Shown one piece after another: positions 61,588-64,000 of a stretch of 64,000 nucleotides of DNA; the stretch's first letter is position 1; the number at the start of each line of letters is the position of its first letter. Source of the stretch: Streptomyces tirandamycinicus (lineage in GTDB: Bacteria > Actinomycetota > Actinomycetes > Streptomycetales > Streptomycetaceae). The notes below the pieces were generated by a model, which did not search any database, had not been told where the DNA came from, and worked only from the letters and a program-made list of their open reading frames with translations. A program made the position numbers and the translations under genes. The stretch spans positions 3,102,501 through 3,166,500 of the forward strand of contig NZ_CP029188.1 of assembly GCF_003097515.1 (NCBI RefSeq), read 5' to 3'.

Positions 61588-62420
61588 TCAGCGCCGCCGT
61601 GCCTGTGACGGCTGCGGGGCCGGGGCGGCTGCTGCCGTGTGCTCTGGAGCGTGGGGGCGCCGTGCTGCGCTGTCGGCCCAGGCTGGGCTGTGGGCTTGTG
61701 CTGCGCGGGCTTGTGCCCTGGGTGCCGGCCTTTCGCTGAGGCATTGGATGCGCCAGGCCAGGACTCGTGCGGGGCGGCGCGCGTCGTTCAGGGCGCGCTG
61801 GTCGGCGACCTGCTGGAGGAGCCGTTCCGGGTCGTGTCCGGCTGCTTCTGCCTCGGCGAGGGCGGTGGTGAGAGCCGCGAAAGCGGGGTCTCCGATGATC
61901 TGCTCCGCATGCTCGGGCACGACTTGGCGTAGGCGGCGGATCTGCCGTTCCACGGCCTGCTGAGGTGGCTGGCGCTGCGCGAGGGCGGCCAGGGGTGCGG
62001 CTGCGGCTTGGTCGTAGGCAGCCTGGAGGTGGAGCAGTGTCTGCTGGGCGGCGGCGACCTGCTGGTCGTGGTGGCGGAGCTGGTGCCAGCGGGCAGCGGC
62101 AACGACCACGAGGATTGCCGCGTCCAGGAACATCGCAAGGACGGCGCCGTCCTTGGGAGCGGGCTCGCGGACCATCGTCCGTACTGCGCCGCGCAGGGCG
62201 CGGGCGTGGTGGTGTTCGGCCCGTATGCGGGAGCGGGTGGCGCGCTCGAACGCGGTCGCCGGCTCTCGGAGTTGGGGCCGCAGGGGCTGGGGTGCGAGGA
62301 AGGGGGGAGGGCGTCGAGGGCTTCACCGAAGGCGGCGAGGTGGGCCTGGGAGGCTTCGTCGTCCGTCTGGTCGAGGTGGTGCGGAATGCGTTCGGCGGCG
62401 GCGGTGGCCTGCTGCCAGGG
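61588..62420 (-). pseudogene. C-terminal remnant of a relaxase/mobilisation protein
   Basis: The minus strand encodes FERATRSRIRAEHHHARALR, GAVRTMVREPAPKDGAVLAM, then RWHQLRHHDQQVAAAQQTLL and PEHAEQIIGDPAFAALTTAL, ending in an Ala/Pro/Arg-rich tail. This Gln/Ala-rich helical type is found at the C-terminus of actinobacterial relaxases. Upstream, WQQATAAAERIPHHLDQTDD and AHLAAFGEALDALP lie in a second frame, so a frameshift occurs near 62,290. The catalytic N-terminus is absent: the sequence runs straight into the truncated integrase. Confidence 0.6.
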
Positions 62421-63214
62421 TGTGGACGGACGAGCGGGTCGCCCGGTGGCAACAGACCGGCGAAAAGCCCTCCCCCGTCATGGTCTGGACGCCGGAACAG
62501 ACCGGTGCGTTCCTGGACTTCGTGGCCACGGACCGCCTGTACGCCATGTGGCATCTGATCGCCTTCCGCGGCCTGCGTCGCGGTGAGGCATGCGGCCAGC
62601 CTTGGTCGGAGACCAACCTCGATCGGCACTCCCTCAGCGTCACCGGCCAACTCATCCAGGACGGATGGGAAGTCGAGGCGTCCGAGCCGAAGACCGACAG
62701 CGGGTTCCGCGTCGTGGCCCTGGACGACGACACCGTCGACGTGCTGGAGCGGCATCGCAAGCAGCAAGCGGCGGACCGCGAGGAGTGGGCATCGGCCTGG
62801 GTCGAGACCGGCCTCGTCTTCACCCAGGAAGACGGCTCCTGGCTACACCCCGGCAAGGTCACCGACCTCTTCGAGCGCCTCGTCACCGCCTCCGGGCTGC
62901 CGCCGATCCGGCTGCACGACCTCCGCCACGGCGCGGCCACGCTCATGCTCGCCGCCGGCATCGACGTGAAGATCGTGTCGGACACGCTCGGGCACAGCGA
63001 CACCCGGATCACGCGGGACATCTACCAAAGCGTCCTGCCCCAGGTCGGCAGGAACGCGGCCGAGGCCACCGCCAAGCTGGTCCCGCTTCAGCGGAAGACC
63101 GAGGCGGAGGAGGCCGCCCGCAAGGCTGCGAAGGCCGCCAAGAAGGCCAAGGACAAGGCGAAGGCCGAGGCCAGGGCCGAGAAGAAGGCCAAGCGGAAGA
63201 GGCCCAAGAAGTAG
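62420..63214 (+). pseudogene. Tyrosine integrase lacking its N-terminal domain
   Basis: The frame gives about 264 residues: DERVARWQQTGEKPSPVMVW, WHLIAFRGLRRGEACGQPWS (catalytic Arg), LHDLRHGAATLMLAAGIDVK (HxxR), DTLGHSDTRITRDIYQSVLP (His and nucleophile Tyr), then a Lys/Ala-rich tail. The catalytic domain is complete. The arm-binding and core-binding N-terminal parts (about 180 residues in relatives) are missing, and the upstream DNA is the relaxase remnant on the other strand. It lies 130 bp from the right attachment site, as expected for an element integrase. It probably no longer works alone. Confidence 0.8.
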
Positions 63215-63302
63215 GGCACCGGACCGCTCCGCTCACGCATCGCTCACGCAAGCCACCTCGCGGCACCCCGGCCGCGTGACGCACCATGCCCCGAGCAGCA
63301 GA

Positions 63303-63337
63303 AAACCCCAGGTCACGGGCTATGTGACCTGGGGTTT
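63303..63337 (-). terminator. tRNA-Thr terminator copy (right)
   Basis: AAACCCCAGGTCAC (63303-63316) pairs with GTGACCTGGGGTTT (63324-63337); near-identical to the left copy at 50,901. Confidence 0.85.
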
Positions 63338-63343
63338 ACCACA

Positions 63344-63386
63344 GAGCCCCCTGTCGGATTCGAACCGACGACCTACGCATTACAAG
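63344..63386 (-). other. tRNA-Thr(UGU) 3' fragment, second attachment-site scar
   Basis: Identical over 43 bp to 50940-50982. Beyond 63386 the minus-strand sequence (GGACAACTTGTAATG context) does not form a tRNA 5' half either, so this copy is also incomplete. A second element therefore appears to start here and run off the right edge. The 320 bp to 63,712 hold no intact gene. Confidence 0.85.
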
Positions 63387-63712
63387 TTGTCCGATCTTGC
63401 TCCAGGTGCGTCCGTCCGCGTCCATCATGGATGCTCCGGTGCAGGTCAGAAGTGATGCTGGACTGAGCCGCACAACCACAGACTCACTCGGAGCGAGCCG
63501 CAACCGAGACCACAAGTGAGACCAACGCTCACCTCTGCCCTGGCCGGGACGGAGCACTTCATGGGCCATAGGCGGGCTCACCGCGCGGGCTACCGAGTGG
63601 CTGCGCGCCGTGGGTCTCGACCAGCACGAGACTCCGCCGCCCGAGCCTGGGGAGGGCCGGCGACCCCACCTGCCACAGCGGGCCATTCATCCTCCTTCCC
63701 CGGGACTCCGTC

Positions 63713-63976
63713 TCAGCAGGCCTTCCCAGGGCGCAGGCACTTGGTGAGGAACACGCCCATGACGCTGACGCCGACCAAACCGCCCGCGGCATAGCTCGGA
63801 AGGCCCTCGGGGATCACCCCGGTCATGTGGACCGCGACGGCGAGGCCAAGGGCCGTGCCACCCACGAGGCCGCCCGACGGGCGCCTGAACCTGAACAGGT
63901 CGCCATTCCCGTCAGTGCCGCCATTGCCACCGGCCTCGGAACCGCTCGAGCTACCGCCGAGGGTGTGAAGAGTCAT
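63713..63976 (-). CDS. Small two-helix membrane protein
   Basis: The 87-aa product from ATG 63976 (GAGG eight bases before) starts MTLHTLGGSSSGSEAGGNGG. After a Gly-rich head come FRFRRPSGG, a first hydrophobic helix (LVGGTALGLAVAVHMTGVI), PEGLPSYAAGG and a second helix (LVGVSVMGVFLTKCL) with the end RPGKAC. Similar short proteins occur in actinomycete integrative elements, but I cannot assign a function. It lies beyond the second tRNA scar, in what may be the next element. Confidence 0.6.
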   Translation of the reverse strand: MTLHTLGGSSSGSEAGGNGGTDGNGDLFRFRRPSGGLVGGTALGLAVAVHMTGVIPEGLPSYAAGGLVGVSVMGVFLTKCLRPGKAC

Positions 63977-64000
63977 GAATCGCACCTCACCTGCTACGTC

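Larger units (their letters stand above)
50940..63386. mobile_element. Decayed integrative element between duplicated tRNA-Thr 3' ends, carrying a RiPP cluster
   Basis: Two 43-bp direct repeats of the tRNA-Thr 3' end bound 12.4 kb. Inside, at the right end next to the repeat, lie a tyrosine integrase lacking its N-terminal third and a relaxase C-terminal fragment with a frameshift; IS debris lies at 60.9-61.4 kb. The left 540 bp hold no intact gene. The central part (51.5-60.2 kb) is a coherent minus-strand biosynthetic cluster. No replication or transfer module (pSAM2-type rep/tra) is complete, so independent mobility is unlikely. Confidence 0.75.

Overview
The window reads as Streptomyces chromosome. 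G+C is very high, codons end in G or C, and starts are often GTG or TTG. Gene order from about 22 to 43 kb follows the conserved core around S. coelicolor SCO4277-SCO4296: groEL2, cold-shock gene, moaD-like gene, thrC, otsA, otsB, nagK, nagA, pfkB-type kinase, cdgB, arfB, terD. That comparison is from memory, not a search.

0-12 kb: the tail of an XPB-like helicase, an orphan RelE/ParE-like gene, a HelD-type RNA polymerase recycling ATPase, cutC with a DasR-type operator, an HD hydrolase, a Cmx/CmrA-like exporter, an intact IS30-family element with inverted repeats and a 3-bp duplication, then a damaged MurR/RpiR regulator and murQ. 12-22 kb: an SGNH hydrolase, a MacB-like ABC pair, a HemK-like methyltransferase, half an MFS gene, a YunG-like gene, an XRE/DUF397 pair, a winged-helix-type gene broken by one in-frame TGA, and a PAS-SpoIIE-HATPase regulator. 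22-31 kb: groEL under a perfect CIRCE operator, cold-shock protein, sulfur carrier, threonine synthase, glucosyl-3-phosphoglycerate synthase and trehalose synthesis (otsA/otsB convergent). 32-37 kb: the amino-sugar block. A binding lipoprotein and divergent nagK-nagA share an intergenic region with two DasR-type sites. MurQ converts MurNAc-6P to GlcNAc-6P, which NagA deacetylates to GlcN-6P, so the murQ and nagA loci form one salvage route. 37-50 kb: cdgB with a BldD-type box, flavin reductase, arfB, terD, an M1 peptidase lipoprotein and assorted hydrolases and oxidoreductases, ending in an SMI1/KNR4 gene broken by an in-frame TAG.

50.9-64 kb: an accessory island. The same 43-bp 3' end of tRNA-Thr(UGU), with its terminator, occurs at 50,940 and 63,344. 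The copies read as attachment scars of stacked integrative elements; the complete tRNA should lie to the right of the window. A tyrosine integrase lacking its N-terminus and a frameshifted relaxase fragment meet head to head near 62,420, and IS debris lies at 61 kb, so the element is probably immobile.

The cargo of that element is the most interesting part: a minus-strand cluster that looks like a linaridin-type RiPP locus. It has two adjacent 64-aa precursor peptides, each with a PxxxTP leader-end motif and each ending VGAYxxGRxxG. They are followed by a TTG-started membrane/alpha-beta-hydrolase fusion (LinH/CypH-like), a small partner (LinL/CypL-like), a SAM methyltransferase, an unlisted 59-aa membrane protein, an ABC exporter, a CrtI-like oxidoreductase, a secreted protein and an M23 peptidase, mostly joined by 1-4 base overlaps. 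No CypD-like decarboxylase is present, and the predicted cores are Ala/Gly/Val-rich with almost no Ser or Thr, which is atypical.

Intergenic DNA is unusually rich in short tandem repeats of differing sequence, and several genes carry single nonsense or frameshift lesions.
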